Assembly: GCA_934489945.1 (NCBI GenBank)
Contig: CAKSSY010000017.1
Coordinates: 1-29,424, forward strand
DNA: 29,424 nt
DNA from: an uncultured Eubacteriales bacterium
GTDB lineage: Bacteria > Bacillota > Clostridia > Oscillospirales > CAG-272
Direction of reading: 5' to 3'
This document shows positions 1 to 7,240 of this stretch, in pieces. Position 1 is the first letter of the stretch. Every line of letters starts with the position of its first letter. The notes under the pieces were generated by a model, which was not told the DNA's origin, made no database searches, and worked only from the letters and a program-made list of their open reading frames with translations. A program made the position numbers and the translations under genes.

Positions 1-1
1 C

Positions 2-532
2 TCGGTGCGTTCTCTTCCGGGTTACGGCTGGAGTGTCGGGGACGTCTGCAACGGCGTTGAGCGGACGGAAACCGGCTGGCAATATGTGCAGAGGGTGGAT
101 ACGGTCGATCTCGGAACCTTAAATTGGAACGACTACACTCTCGCGAACGGAAACAAAATGTTTTATGCGGGGGTTGCGAATAAGAAAAAAGGCAATTTTA
201 ACTTGTTGACGACGGAATATGTGTTATCTGGAACATCGAGTATTTTGGATGCCGGGGACAACGTCATCATGGGAAATTCCGACTCCAGCCAAATTCGTGT
301 GGTGGACAACTCGTTTGCCGCTACCGCGGCATTCAAAGCCGCCATGTCCGGGATTCCTATGTATTATGAACTTTCCGAACCAGTTGTTACCGATGTCACG
401 GCGAGTATGGCGGACTTTCCGGACAATTTCGCAGTGGCGGCGGGCGACACAATCGCCTTTGAAACCGACAACCATATAGCGGCAGCAAGCACCGTGAAAT
501 ATCTCAGAGCGTTAGGGGAGGTGGAAGCATGA
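2..532 (+). CDS. phage tail/structural protein, C-terminal part
   Basis: The frame is already open at the first complete codon, so the true start lies before the window and the GTG at position 5 is not a convincing start. The visible 176 residues look like the C-terminus of a phage tail or receptor-side structural protein of clostridial prophages. Two family-like segments support this: a GDVCNGVERTETG stretch followed by a repeated-strand region, and an AFKAAMSGIPMYYELSEPV stretch of the kind found near the end of such proteins. There are no membrane segments and no signal peptide in the visible part. It overlaps the next small gene by 4 bp (ATGA), which is typical of a phage structural operon. 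The exact role (tail fibre, distal tail protein or baseplate) cannot be resolved from the fragment. Confidence 0.6.
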   Translation, partial: SVRSLPGYGWSVGDVCNGVERTETGWQYVQRVDTVDLGTLNWNDYTLANGNKMFYAGVANKKKGNFNLLTTEYVLSGTSSILDAGDNVIMGNSDSSQIRVVDNSFAATAAFKAAMSGIPMYYELSEPVVTDVTASMADFPDNFAVAAGDTIAFETDNHIAAASTVKYLRALGEVEA

Positions 533-762
533 AAGCAACCGAACGGGAAATGATGACGGCGGCAGGACTTACGGAGAAAGATTTCCGGCAGAGCCGGGAG
601 ATTCTCAGGCTGAAACGTCTTTTGTCCGAAACCGACTACAAGGCGATCAAGTACGCCGAGGGTCTGCTCTCCGAAGAGGAGTACGCGCCCGTCAAGGCTC
701 AACGGCAACTCTGGAGAAATCAGATCAACGTGTTGGAAGCGTCTTCTCAGGGTACGGTGTAA
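529..762 (+). CDS. small phage tail-associated protein
   Basis: This is a 77-residue, soluble, charged, probably helical protein. The core SETDYKAIKYAEGLLSEEEY followed by KAQRQLWRNQIN resembles the short proteins encoded just after tail-fibre genes in Firmicutes prophages, where a 'TDYxxIKxxEG...Y.....RQxWRxxIN' pattern recurs. The start ATG overlaps the stop of the upstream tail gene (ATGA) and is preceded by GGGGAGGTGG, a strong ribosome binding site, so the start is secure. A strong terminator follows within 10 bases, so this is the last gene of the tail transcript. No holin or endolysin gene follows. The biochemical role is unknown. Confidence 0.6.
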   Translation: MKATEREMMTAAGLTEKDFRQSREILRLKRLLSETDYKAIKYAEGLLSEEEYAPVKAQRQLWRNQINVLEASSQGTV

Positions 763-768
763 AACGGC

Positions 769-803
769 AGTCCGTCCGCGGAGTAAAACCGCGGACGGAC
801 TTT
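769..803 (+). terminator. rho-independent terminator of the phage tail module
   Basis: A perfect 13-bp inverted repeat (769-781 with 789-801, AGTCCGTCCGCGG arm) has a 7-nt A-rich loop and is followed by a short T run. It begins seven bases after the stop codon at 760-762. Confidence 0.85.
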
Positions 804-884
804 CTGTATCGGCGAATATCTTGGTTCCGACAATGCATAAAGTAAAGGGATTGTCTTAAAACCGGGGGAATCGGAGGCGTCCTA

Positions 885-913
885 TTGACAAAACCGGATT
901 CTTATAGTATGAT
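885..913 (+). promoter_or_regulatory. sigma-A type promoter for the nucleotidyltransferase/polymerase operon
   Basis: TTGACA (885-890), a 17-bp spacer, then TATGAT (908-913). This is one mismatch from full consensus with ideal spacing. Transcription would start near 920, leaving a leader of about 75 nt before the ATG at 994. Confidence 0.85.
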
Positions 914-993
914 ATATACGGTAAGAGTGAGCGTGTTGTGTCGCATTTTGCGGGGATGAATGGCTCACTTTGATTGTTTGAGAGGGAGATTGA

Positions 994-2199
994 ATGTGGG
1001 GACAGATCGTTCCCGAAGTCGGGAGGCAGGACATGGAAAGAATCGCCCGTTTGATGATGGATCTGATTGCCGGCGAGGTCTGCGGAAAAGAAACCGACCG
1101 GTCGGGGGATGTTTTTCCGAATGAGGAGCTTGCAAAGCTGTATTCGTTGGCAAAAGCACAGGATCTTGCGCATCTTGTCGGCAACGCGTTGCTGAAAAGA
1201 AATCGGATAGAAAACGAAGAGATTCGGGCGAAGTTTCAGAAACAGGTCATGCTTGCGGTTTATCGCTATGAAAAGATTCACTATGAGTTGGAACGCCTGC
1301 GCTCCGTGCTGAATGAGGCGGAAATTCCGTTCCTGCCGCTCAAGGGGTCGGTTTTGCGGCAGTATTATCCGGAGCCGTGGATGAGGACGAGTTGTGATAT
1401 TGATATTTTGGTGCGGAAAAACGATCTTGAACGTGCCGTGGCGGTGCTTGTCGGCAGGGCGGGGTGTCGGGAGGATTCCAATGGCTCCCACGATGTCGGT
1501 TTGTTTACGGACGGCGGTGTTCATATTGAGTTGCACTACAGTCTGATTGAGGAAAAGTGCGTCGGGAATATAGAGCGTGTTTTGGCGGCTGTTTGGGAGA
1601 ACGCCTCTCCTGTTGCCGGCACGGCGGAGTATGTTCTGAGCGACGAGATGTTTTATTCCTATCACATTGCCCACATGGCGAAGCACTTTGTTGACACCGG
1701 CGGGTGCGGTGTCCGTCCGTTTCTTGATATTTGGATTCTGAACCATAGGGTTTCGTTTGACAGGGAGAAGCGAAATGCTCTCCTTGCCGAGGGCGGACTT
1801 CTTACCTTTGCCTCGGAGTCGGAGAATTTGTCTGAGGCGTGGTTCGGAAACGGCGAATTTACCGAAATCACCCGCCGGATGCAGGACTATCTCCTCCGGG
1901 GAGGAGTATACGGAAATGCTCAAAACCGGATCGCCGTTGGACAGGTGAAGCGGGGCGGGAAGGTGCGTTATGCGTTCTCCCGCATTTGGCTTCCGTATGA
2001 GGTGTTGAAATTTCACTACCCGTCGCTGGAGGAAAAACGAATATTGCTTCCGCTGTATGAGGTCCGCAGATGGTGCAAACTGCTTTTTTGCGGCGGAACC
2101 GGGCGAAGCATAAAGGAACTGATGCTCAATTCCGGTATGACGCGTGAGGAACAGAAAAATGCCTTGGAATTGTTGGAAAAATTGAATCTTGAGGGATAG
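994..2199 (+). CDS. nucleotidyltransferase family protein (NTP_transf_5-like)
   Basis: This 401-residue soluble protein resembles the 'uncharacterised nucleotidyltransferase' family (Pfam NTP_transf_5). Around residues 112-146 it has the hallmark order LKGS (116-119), Y-P-E-P-W-M-R, then CDIDILV with the DxD pair D135/D137, the expected metal-binding acidic residues of the nucleotidyltransferase fold. An N-terminal helical region and a C-terminal helical region surround this core, as is usual in the family. The start ATG has GAGAGGGAG six bases upstream; an alternative in-frame ATG at 1033 is possible. The gene overlaps the extended frame of the following membrane protein and probably shares its promoter at 885. 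Members often occur with exopolysaccharide or peptide-modification genes; the substrate here is unknown. A surface-polysaccharide role is inferred only from the neighbour. Confidence 0.75.
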   Translation: MWGQIVPEVGRQDMERIARLMMDLIAGEVCGKETDRSGDVFPNEELAKLYSLAKAQDLAHLVGNALLKRNRIENEEIRAKFQKQVMLAVYRYEKIHYELERLRSVLNEAEIPFLPLKGSVLRQYYPEPWMRTSCDIDILVRKNDLERAVAVLVGRAGCREDSNGSHDVGLFTDGGVHIELHYSLIEEKCVGNIERVLAAVWENASPVAGTAEYVLSDEMFYSYHIAHMAKHFVDTGGCGVRPFLDIWILNHRVSFDREKRNALLAEGGLLTFASESENLSEAWFGNGEFTEITRRMQDYLLRGGVYGNAQNRIAVGQVKRGGKVRYAFSRIWLPYEVLKFHYPSLEEKRILLPLYEVRRWCKLLFCGGTGRSIKELMLNSGMTREEQKNALELLEKLNLEG

Positions 2200-2236
2200 A
2201 GTCTTGATTTTTAGTCGGAAATGCGGGAGATTGGGA

Positions 2237-3628
2237 ATGTTACATAAAATCCGGTCTTTTTTGGAGACCCCTTATTATTCTTTGCTGGTTTTTGCCGTCG
2301 GTATATTCGGTGTTATCAGCGGAGAGACGATTCTGACGCTGAAAATTCTGGCGGTTCTCATTGAGATCCTGCTGTTTCTTTCGGACGATATTATGCCGGC
2401 GACCTTTCCGTTCTTTATGCTGATTGCCGTCGGTGCGGCACTTGCCAAGGATTTTTCGGTTCTCCTTCCGTATTGGCCGTGGGTGGTGCCTGCGGTTATC
2501 GGGACGGTTTTTCATTTCACCGTTTACCGCAAGCCCTTTCGTGCCGGAAGCTCGTTTTGGCCACTGATTGCGACAGCTGTTGCGCTGATACTCGGCGGGG
2601 TCGGGTGTATTCCGAGGGAAGAGTATTTCTCTCCGCTTTCCCTGATTTATATTGCCGCGCTTGGTGTCGGACTTGTGGGCATGTATTATCTTTACGCTAC
2701 CGAATATAAGGCACAAAAGAACTACGACGTTGTATCCAATCTGCTTTTTTCGATGCTGTTGACCGGTATCGTGTGTTCCCTGTATCTGATTCTGCCGATT
2801 CTTCGGAATATTCCGCAACTGACCGACAGGGTTTTCGTGCTGTCCTATTTCGGGAACGTCGACTATCGGAACAGCATGGCGACCTATCTTATCATGCTGA
2901 TTCCGGCTCCGTTTTACTTTGCAGGGAAACAGACTCTGCCGCGAGGCGGACGGATTTTATCCTTTCTGCTTGGTTTTTTGATGTATATTGCGCTCGTGTT
3001 CTCCATTTCCAGAACTGCACTGCTGTTCGGAACGCTGGAATGGATTCTGTGTCTGATCTTTTATTTTTACGGAAAGACGGATTGGAAGACAAAGGGGATC
3101 AACCTTGCGATTCTGATGCTTCTGGTGATTGTCGGTGTCTGGGTATGCCGGACCGCCTTGTCCGGGTTGTGGGGAAAAAAGATGGAATGGCGCGGCGGTT
3201 TTTTCCGGGACTCTTCCCGTGTCGTCATGATCTCCCGTTCGTTTTCGGATTTTCTGAAAAACCCACTGTTCGGCATCGGAATCGGCGCGATCGGAGACGG
3301 AGAATTTCTGCCGCCGCGCCCGGGATGTTTGCCTTGGTATCATTCCTATTTCCCGCAGATTTGGGGAAGCATGGGGCTTGTCGGAATCGCCGCATACGGA
3401 TATCAACTGGTCGTGCGGATAAAACTGATGTTGTTTCGTCCGAACCGACAAACGGTCGCGCTTTCTCTTTCCTATCTTGGGTTGTTTTTGTATTCACAGA
3501 CGGACCCCGGGGAGTTTGAGCCGGTGCCTTTTGCTCTGCTTGCCCTGTTGATTTTTGTTTTGTTGGAAACCCATACGGAAACGATTCGTGCCGATGAATC
3601 CGGATTGGACGAAAAAAATCCGGTATAA
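2237..3628 (+). CDS. O-antigen ligase / Wzy-like polysaccharide polymerase membrane protein
   Basis: This is a 463-residue integral membrane protein with about ten to twelve hydrophobic segments. The large non-membrane loop between the last segments contains SSRVVMISRSFSDFLKNPL followed by GIGIGAIGDGEF and a YHSYFPQIWGSMGLVGI stretch. That arrangement, with a conserved R-x(n)-P-L-x-G-I-G and a downstream H-S/N, is the Wzy_C (O-antigen ligase) pattern. Such proteins join or polymerise lipid-linked glycans at the outer face of the membrane. I chose the ATG at 2237 because GCGGGAGA lies about six bases upstream. A longer frame could start at 2189 inside the previous gene but has no good ribosome binding site. 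The gene ends at a strong bidirectional terminator. The exact glycan cannot be told. Confidence 0.75.
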   Translation: MLHKIRSFLETPYYSLLVFAVGIFGVISGETILTLKILAVLIEILLFLSDDIMPATFPFFMLIAVGAALAKDFSVLLPYWPWVVPAVIGTVFHFTVYRKPFRAGSSFWPLIATAVALILGGVGCIPREEYFSPLSLIYIAALGVGLVGMYYLYATEYKAQKNYDVVSNLLFSMLLTGIVCSLYLILPILRNIPQLTDRVFVLSYFGNVDYRNSMATYLIMLIPAPFYFAGKQTLPRGGRILSFLLGFLMYIALVFSISRTALLFGTLEWILCLIFYFYGKTDWKTKGINLAILMLLVIVGVWVCRTALSGLWGKKMEWRGGFFRDSSRVVMISRSFSDFLKNPLFGIGIGAIGDGEFLPPRPGCLPWYHSYFPQIWGSMGLVGIAAYGYQLVVRIKLMLFRPNRQTVALSLSYLGLFLYSQTDPGEFEPVPFALLALLIFVLLETHTETIRADESGLDEKNPV

Positions 3629-3677
3629 ATCAAAACGGGCTGTGCAAAACCTGAAGTTTTTCACAGCCCGTTTTGAT
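3629..3677. terminator. bidirectional terminator between convergent genes
   Basis: A 16-bp perfect stem (3629-3644 with 3662-3677; arm ATCAAAACGGGCTGTG) extends inward through AAAAC/GTTTT with one mismatch. A/T runs lie on both sides, so it can stop transcripts from either strand. The stop codon of the minus-strand gene (3630-3632) lies inside the right arm, so the last codons of that gene encode the hairpin. Confidence 0.85.
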
Positions 3678-4193
3678 ATGAGAAATCGCGTTGATTTCCG
3701 GATCCAATCGGTTCTTGCTGTCCAGCGAAAGGCGGAATATCAGCAGAGCAACGCATACGACAAGAAACGTCACAATCACGGAAATCCAAACCTTTTTTGT
3801 CTGGAAGAGTTCGTCCGGTTTACGGTTTTGGCTGAACAACACGACACCGAGAACGCGAAAAAACACCCAAGCCACAGCCATGGCAAGTGCCCAATACAGG
3901 TACTCGGACAGGTTCGCCAGCGTGATTCCGATTCCCACAGACAATATCAGACGTATTGCGTGTAGCCCCTTTTCCGCGGTTGTGCCGGTTTTGTGTTCCC
4001 CTATCTGGCGACAGGTTGCTCCCACCTCCAGAAAAACGCAATAAAACGGAAAAGAATACAGGAAAAAGAACAGCAGATTCAAGGCGTATGAAGCCACCCC
4101 TTCCGTCGATCTCGGGAAAAACGCCAGCACAAAGAGTGAGGGGATATACACGATTGCTATGACGCTGAAAAAACAGGAAAGGAATCTTTTCAT
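3630..4193 (-). CDS. hypothetical multi-pass membrane protein
   Basis: This is a 187-residue protein with four or five hydrophobic segments: residues about 4-27, 37-58, a run over 77-110, and one near 140-160. The short polar C-terminal tail is translated from the terminator hairpin. The start is the ATG at 4193-4191, preceded by CCAAGGAGACACAAT; the open frame extends further upstream but without a ribosome binding site. I recognise no conserved catalytic motif. Its stop is one base from the stop of the convergent polysaccharide gene. The family is unknown to me; transporter, sensor or structural roles are all possible. Confidence 0.6.
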   Translation of the reverse strand: MKRFLSCFFSVIAIVYIPSLFVLAFFPRSTEGVASYALNLLFFFLYSFPFYCVFLEVGATCRQIGEHKTGTTAEKGLHAIRLILSVGIGITLANLSEYLYWALAMAVAWVFFRVLGVVLFSQNRKPDELFQTKKVWISVIVTFLVVCVALLIFRLSLDSKNRLDPEINAISHIKTGCEKLQVLHSPF

Positions 4194-4472
4194 ATTGTGT
4201 CTCCTTGGTTCCATCATGTTGCTTTTTGCGAAAAGGAGCGTTTTGGGCGTTTGTTTTCCGTTCGGCAAGACGGTTTCACGCTTCGCGGGTTTATCCTTTC
4301 GTATCCCCTCCCGCCGGAAGGGAAGAAGGAGGGGGAAGCTCTCCGCGCCAATGCGCGGGGGGTTGGGACTTACGCTTATATGGAAACCTGCGCGGGGCGA
4401 TGACGGAGATCACTGAATGGCTTTCGGTTTTGTTGATGTTTTCGAGGGGTGGACAACCCGTCGCTTATACTG
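4194..4472. other. intergenic stretch without a supported gene
   Basis: These 279 bases separate two minus-strand genes. Short overlapping frames run through it on the plus strand but lack ribosome binding sites and show no protein-like composition. A GC-rich inverted repeat (CCCCTCC at 4305-4311 with GGAGGGG at 4328-4334) could be a weak terminator for the methyltransferase transcript. I see no convincing promoter for the downstream membrane-protein gene. Confidence 0.4.
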
Positions 4473-5219
4473 TCAGACCGTACCGATATACGCAATCGTT
4501 TCCGTCGGGACGGTAATAAGATTGTCCACCGAAAACGCATCAAAAATTTCATCGATTTCTTTCAGATATTCCGCATACCTGTCGTCGTCCTCTTTTAAGG
4601 AATACGACGAGGACAGCACGCGGTTGAGATAGCCCTGCCGGTCATAGGTCTGCGTATTATCGGCACGGAATATCTCGCATCTTCCCGCATAGAAGGCAAG
4701 GATTTTTTCATGGCTTATGCCGTTTGAAAAACCGTGAAATTCGGGATTGTATTTATGCCGCAGGGCGGAAAGCCTCACGGTACAAGCGGCTTTTTCATCT
4801 CTGGAATTGTAGACGATCATTACCTTTCCGTCGGGCTTCAGAATGCGCCTGCATTCCTCCCCGAACGCTTCGGTGTCAAACCAATGAAACGCCTGCGCAG
4901 CAGTTACAAAATCAACGGATTTGTCGGGCAGTCCCGTATTGCTGTCATTGCCGTTCACAGAAACAAAATTACGGTTTCGGGAAAGTCTTTCTTCGGCTTT
5001 TTTTCGCATATCCAAGTTCGGTTCTATCCCGAACCCCTTATATCCGCAATTCAGCAACTGCTCCGTGAAAATCCCCGTCCCCGAGCCGATATCCGCAAAT
5101 ACGCTTCCGGTGGGGATATTCAACGTGTTTTTCAGATAATCAAACAGTGACGGGGCATATTTCGGTCTTGCTTTGGCATAGATTTCACTTTTCCCGTCAA
5201 AGCGGTTTGTATAGTTCAT
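4473..5219 (-). CDS. class I SAM-dependent methyltransferase
   Basis: This 248-residue soluble protein has a Rossmann methyltransferase core. Motif I is VFADIGSGTGIFTEQLL (residues about 40-56), binding S-adenosylmethionine. An acidic position follows in FGIEPN, then NDSNTGLPDKSVDFVTAAQAFHWFD (motif II region) and RRILKPDGKVMIVYN (post-motif III). The H-W-F after the second motif is typical of Methyltransf_11/UbiE-like small-molecule methyltransferases. The start is taken as ATG 5219 with GGAG ten bases upstream; an alternative in-frame TTG at 5243 would overlap nothing but is less likely. It is the third gene of a tight operon after GNAT and DUF4177 genes (24-bp gap). The substrate is unknown. 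Confidence 0.82.
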   Translation of the reverse strand: MNYTNRFDGKSEIYAKARPKYAPSLFDYLKNTLNIPTGSVFADIGSGTGIFTEQLLNCGYKGFGIEPNLDMRKKAEERLSRNRNFVSVNGNDSNTGLPDKSVDFVTAAQAFHWFDTEAFGEECRRILKPDGKVMIVYNSRDEKAACTVRLSALRHKYNPEFHGFSNGISHEKILAFYAGRCEIFRADNTQTYDRQGYLNRVLSSSYSLKEDDDRYAEYLKEIDEIFDAFSVDNLITVPTETIAYIGTV

Positions 5220-5243
5220 TTGATCGTATCTCCGCAAATTCAA

Positions 5244-5495
5244 TTATGCTTCTTTTTCAAAAATCAAATCGATTTCCTGCGTATGCCCGGTTCCCCGCTG
5301 TTTGGTCGGGATACAACCGACATATCGCCAGCCGTTTTCGGCTCTTTTTTCAATGACGGAACGGTAATCCCCGATACGGTAGACATTCCCTGCTCCGAAT
5401 CCCCATCCGTCAAATTCACAAACGACGGTCTCATATTCATATTGGTACATATCCATTCTCCCGCTCATTCTTTCTCGTTTCCTGTTTTCAACCAT
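5244..5495 (-). CDS. DUF4177-like small protein
   Basis: This is an 83-residue protein. After a short basic N-terminus it has a YQYEYETVVCEF strand, an ENGWRYVGCIPT segment and a closing IDLIFEKE strand. This is the usual DUF4177 layout: an N-terminal 'YEYKVV' strand, a helix, 'NxxGxxGWELV', and a final 'fkR' strand. The start ATG 5495-5493 has AAGG five bases upstream. A longer frame from 5570 would overlap the acetyltransferase gene by 52 bases and is less likely. There are no membrane segments. It lies between the acetyltransferase and methyltransferase genes with gaps of about 23 bp, implying co-transcription. The molecular function of DUF4177 is not established. Confidence 0.65.
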   Translation of the reverse strand: MVENRKRERMSGRMDMYQYEYETVVCEFDGWGFGAGNVYRIGDYRSVIEKRAENGWRYVGCIPTKQRGTGHTQEIDLIFEKEA

Positions 5496-5518
5496 GCCAT
5501 CCTTATTTTTCCGGCATA

Positions 5519-6001
5519 TTACAGGTCCTTCAAATAAAAACGATTCATTGTACTGTGTTGCGTCGGACATGGTTTTTCAATTTGCCGAAAGCCTGCTTTC
5601 TCATATAATTTCAAAGCCACGGAAAGATTCGTATGCGTTTCAAGATACAGCTTTCTGTACATCGCAGACCTTGCCCAGTTTTCAGCTACTTGCATCAGTT
5701 CTTTTCCGTACCCTTTTCCCTTGACGGAATCGTCCAGATAGAGTTTCTGAAGTTCCGCACAGTTTTCTATTCCGTCAAATTCAGCAATACCAACGCCGCC
5801 GATAACTTGTCCGTCTTCATCAAGCGCGACAAAATAGACACGCTTGGAGGGATTGCTGTTATAATAAGCACTCAGATGACAAAGTTCGGGATCAAAATAT
5901 GCCGTCCCGGGAATATTCAAGTGCAGTTTTTCCAGATTTGCCCGAATGATCTCGGCAATCCTTTTATCGTCAACAGATTCTATTTTTCTATAATGTAACA
6001 C
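5519..6001 (-). CDS. GNAT family N-acetyltransferase
   Basis: This 160-residue protein has the complete GNAT fold signature. The central strand is YFVALDEDGQVIGGVGIAEF (residues about 55-75). Next comes ELQKLYLDDSVKGKGYGKEL, whose V-K-G-K-G-Y-G is the acetyl-CoA pyrophosphate-binding Q/RxxGxG/A loop. The sequence then runs through LYLETHTNLSVALKLYEKAGF, the usual C-terminal motif B. The start codon is GTG (6001-5999), with AGAGG eight bases upstream. It is the first gene of a three-gene operon driven by the promoter at 6040-6068. The acetyl acceptor (small molecule, peptide or protein) cannot be inferred. Confidence 0.88.
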   Translation of the reverse strand: MLHYRKIESVDDKRIAEIIRANLEKLHLNIPGTAYFDPELCHLSAYYNSNPSKRVYFVALDEDGQVIGGVGIAEFDGIENCAELQKLYLDDSVKGKGYGKELMQVAENWARSAMYRKLYLETHTNLSVALKLYEKAGFRQIEKPCPTQHSTMNRFYLKDL

Positions 6002-6039
6002 AATCCTTACCTCTACAACATTCGATTGGTCAATATCCG

Positions 6040-6068
6040 ATTATACCAGAATTACTCCCATTTTTCAA
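6040..6068 (-). promoter_or_regulatory. sigma-A promoter of the GNAT-DUF4177-methyltransferase operon
   Basis: Read on the minus strand: TTGAAA (6068-6063), a 17-bp spacer, TATAAT (6045-6040), with the transcript starting about 30 bases before the GTG start at 6001. Confidence 0.85.
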
Positions 6069-6207
6069 TATCCGCCACGCATTTTGCCGAGAAAAAATAC
6101 CGTCGAGTGACATTTGCCCCCGACGGTTATTCTATCTCGGAATATTCACGGCTCCTTATCACTTTTCCAAAAGTTTCGCGGGCAAGTGAAGAGAACAGGG
6201 AATAGGG

Positions 6208-6254
6208 AAAGGGGGTGTTAAAAAACTCAAAATGAGTTTTTTAACACCCCCTTT
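6208..6254. terminator. 22-bp perfect hairpin, bidirectional terminator-like
   Basis: Arms 6208-6229 and 6233-6254 are perfectly complementary (AAAGGGGGTGTTAAAAAACT... arm) around a 3-nt AAA loop. The G5/C5 core flanked by A/T runs can act as a terminator on either strand. No gene ends immediately beside it, which is unusual for such a strong structure. Confidence 0.7.
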
Positions 6255-6307
6255 GTCCCACAACTACGATTTTGATGCCGCCTAATTTTTCACAGGATAT
6301 AGAGATT

Positions 6308-6383
6308 CCTTGGCGATGAGGGGAGTTGCCTTTGTCCGAGGTCTTTCAGGGGGCAACTCCATGCTTGTAAACGATCTTATGTA
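6308..6383. repeat. copy C of the 76-77 bp accessory repeat family
   Basis: Aligned without gaps to 9136-9211, and with one indel to 7510-7586. It opens with CCTTGG and ends with TATGTA. It contains the inverted pair GGAGTTGCC (6322-6330) / GGCAACTCC (6352-6360), which flanks the diverged version of the conserved 18-nt block found in the other copies. Identity to copy B is roughly 70 percent by eye. It lies 38 bases beyond the stop of a minus-strand gene. Confidence 0.55.
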
Positions 6384-6414
6384 AAACCCCTTGCCTCTGA
6401 AGCGAAGCAAGGGG
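6383..6414 (-). terminator. terminator of the RRXRR-like protein gene
   Basis: CCCCTTGC (6387-6394) pairs with GCAAGGGG (6407-6414). On the minus strand the hairpin is followed by TTTTAC. It starts seven bases after the stop codon at 6421-6423. Confidence 0.8.
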
Positions 6415-6420
6415 AAAGTG

Positions 6421-6996
6421 TTAATTATTGAAGTTTTCTCTGAATATTTGCCGAATGGTATCAAGCATTTCTGATTTTTCTGAGGCGAAGTCGTCGGTAT
6501 TTGCAGCGATTTGTGCGAGGTTTTCAAGAACATCCAACTTTTTGTTCCCATTATCCGGTTTCAGGTCGTCATACATTTTTTCGTACAACGACAGCATTTT
6601 CTGATTTGTTGTTTCACGACACCTGACAATATCGGCAATTGCTTGCGCTTTTGCTTGACCTTGAATATTGACGGGAGAACCAGGGCTGCCGCTTTCACCG
6701 TCTCCCATTTGTGAGAGGTTCTTTAATGCAATGTTCAAGTATTCTGTTTGCTCTTGAATTTTAGCTATCTGCGAAAGTATGTATTCAATATTGTATACGC
6801 TTTCGGTTTTTCTTTCTTCTGTCATTTTTTTATCCTCCAAATCAAAATTCGGCGGACACGCAAGGCATATTTTATTTTCATCTACGAAGCGCGCCCTGCC
6901 ACTTTTTACAAGACCTTTCGCCCGTTTGGGATAGGTCGCCTCATATTCATTACCTTGTTCATCAACAACAATAATGTTTTTTTCTATGGGTGTCAC
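6421..6996 (-). CDS. hypothetical protein with RRXRR/PLMP-like N-terminus and coiled coil
   Basis: This is a protein of up to 191 residues. The N-terminal 45 residues (VVDEQGNEYEATYPKRAKGL, then VKSGRARFVDENKICLACPP) follow the pattern 'V.D..G....T.P.RA..L...GRA.......I.L'. This closely matches the PLMP/RRXRR motif that forms the N-terminus of IscB-type RNA-guided nucleases and of stand-alone RRXRR proteins. The rest is helical and charged with a coiled-coil look (residues about 65-95 and 115-190) and a Gly/Ser/Pro-rich break near 100; no HNH or RuvC motif is present. The annotated GTG start (6996) sits two bases from its ribosome binding site, so the true start may differ (see findings). It has its own consensus promoter and terminator and is therefore monocistronic. 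The function is unknown; nucleic-acid binding is inference. Confidence 0.65.
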   Translation of the reverse strand: MTPIEKNIIVVDEQGNEYEATYPKRAKGLVKSGRARFVDENKICLACPPNFDLEDKKMTEERKTESVYNIEYILSQIAKIQEQTEYLNIALKNLSQMGDGESGSPGSPVNIQGQAKAQAIADIVRCRETTNQKMLSLYEKMYDDLKPDNGNKKLDVLENLAQIAANTDDFASEKSEMLDTIRQIFRENFNN

Positions 6997-7066
6997 CCCC
7001 TTGTCGTGATATTAACTTAATGAATGCTGTTTTTTGCAATGGGTGCCGTCCCCAATTCACAAGTTT

Positions 7067-7095
7067 ATTTTATCATAGAAATGAATATTTGTCAA
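7067..7095 (-). promoter_or_regulatory. sigma-A promoter of the RRXRR-like protein gene
   Basis: On the minus strand: TTGACA (7095-7090), a 17-bp spacer, TAAAAT (7072-7067). The leader to the start region at about 6996 is roughly 64 nt. Confidence 0.8.
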
Positions 7096-7208
7096 CAGTT
7101 ATCAAATGGTATGCACTTATGGATGTTGTATCATGACAATTTCAGTATATAAGTTGCGGTTCATTTCAATTTGCGTGAAGCGCATCATTTGTGCCTGCGT
7201 CACAAATG

Positions 7209-7240
7209 AAAAATCCGAAAGCCTCGGCTTTCGGATTTTT
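7209..7240. terminator. bidirectional terminator-like hairpin
   Basis: A 14-bp perfect stem (AAAAATCCGAAAGC 7209-7222 with 7227-7240) with a CTCG tetraloop and A5/T5 ends on both sides. It is well placed to insulate the promoter at 7067-7095 from readthrough. Confidence 0.75.

Larger units (their letters stand above)
6069..6420. other. gene-free boundary region with repeats and hairpins
   Basis: No credible gene lies here. It holds a degenerate copy (about 6157-6193, with GCAAGTGAAG) of a motif also seen at 8958-9011. It also holds a 22-bp perfect hairpin (6208-6254), the shortest copy of the 76-bp repeat family (6308-6383) and a terminator for the downstream minus-strand gene (6383-6414). 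An 89-codon minus-strand frame across 6282-6551 runs through the terminator and repeat and overlaps a better gene, so I reject it. Confidence 0.6.

Noticed and set aside
856..2016. 386-codon minus-strand ORF
   Set aside because: It is the shadow of the nucleotidyltransferase gene, crosses the 885-913 promoter, and has no protein-like motifs.
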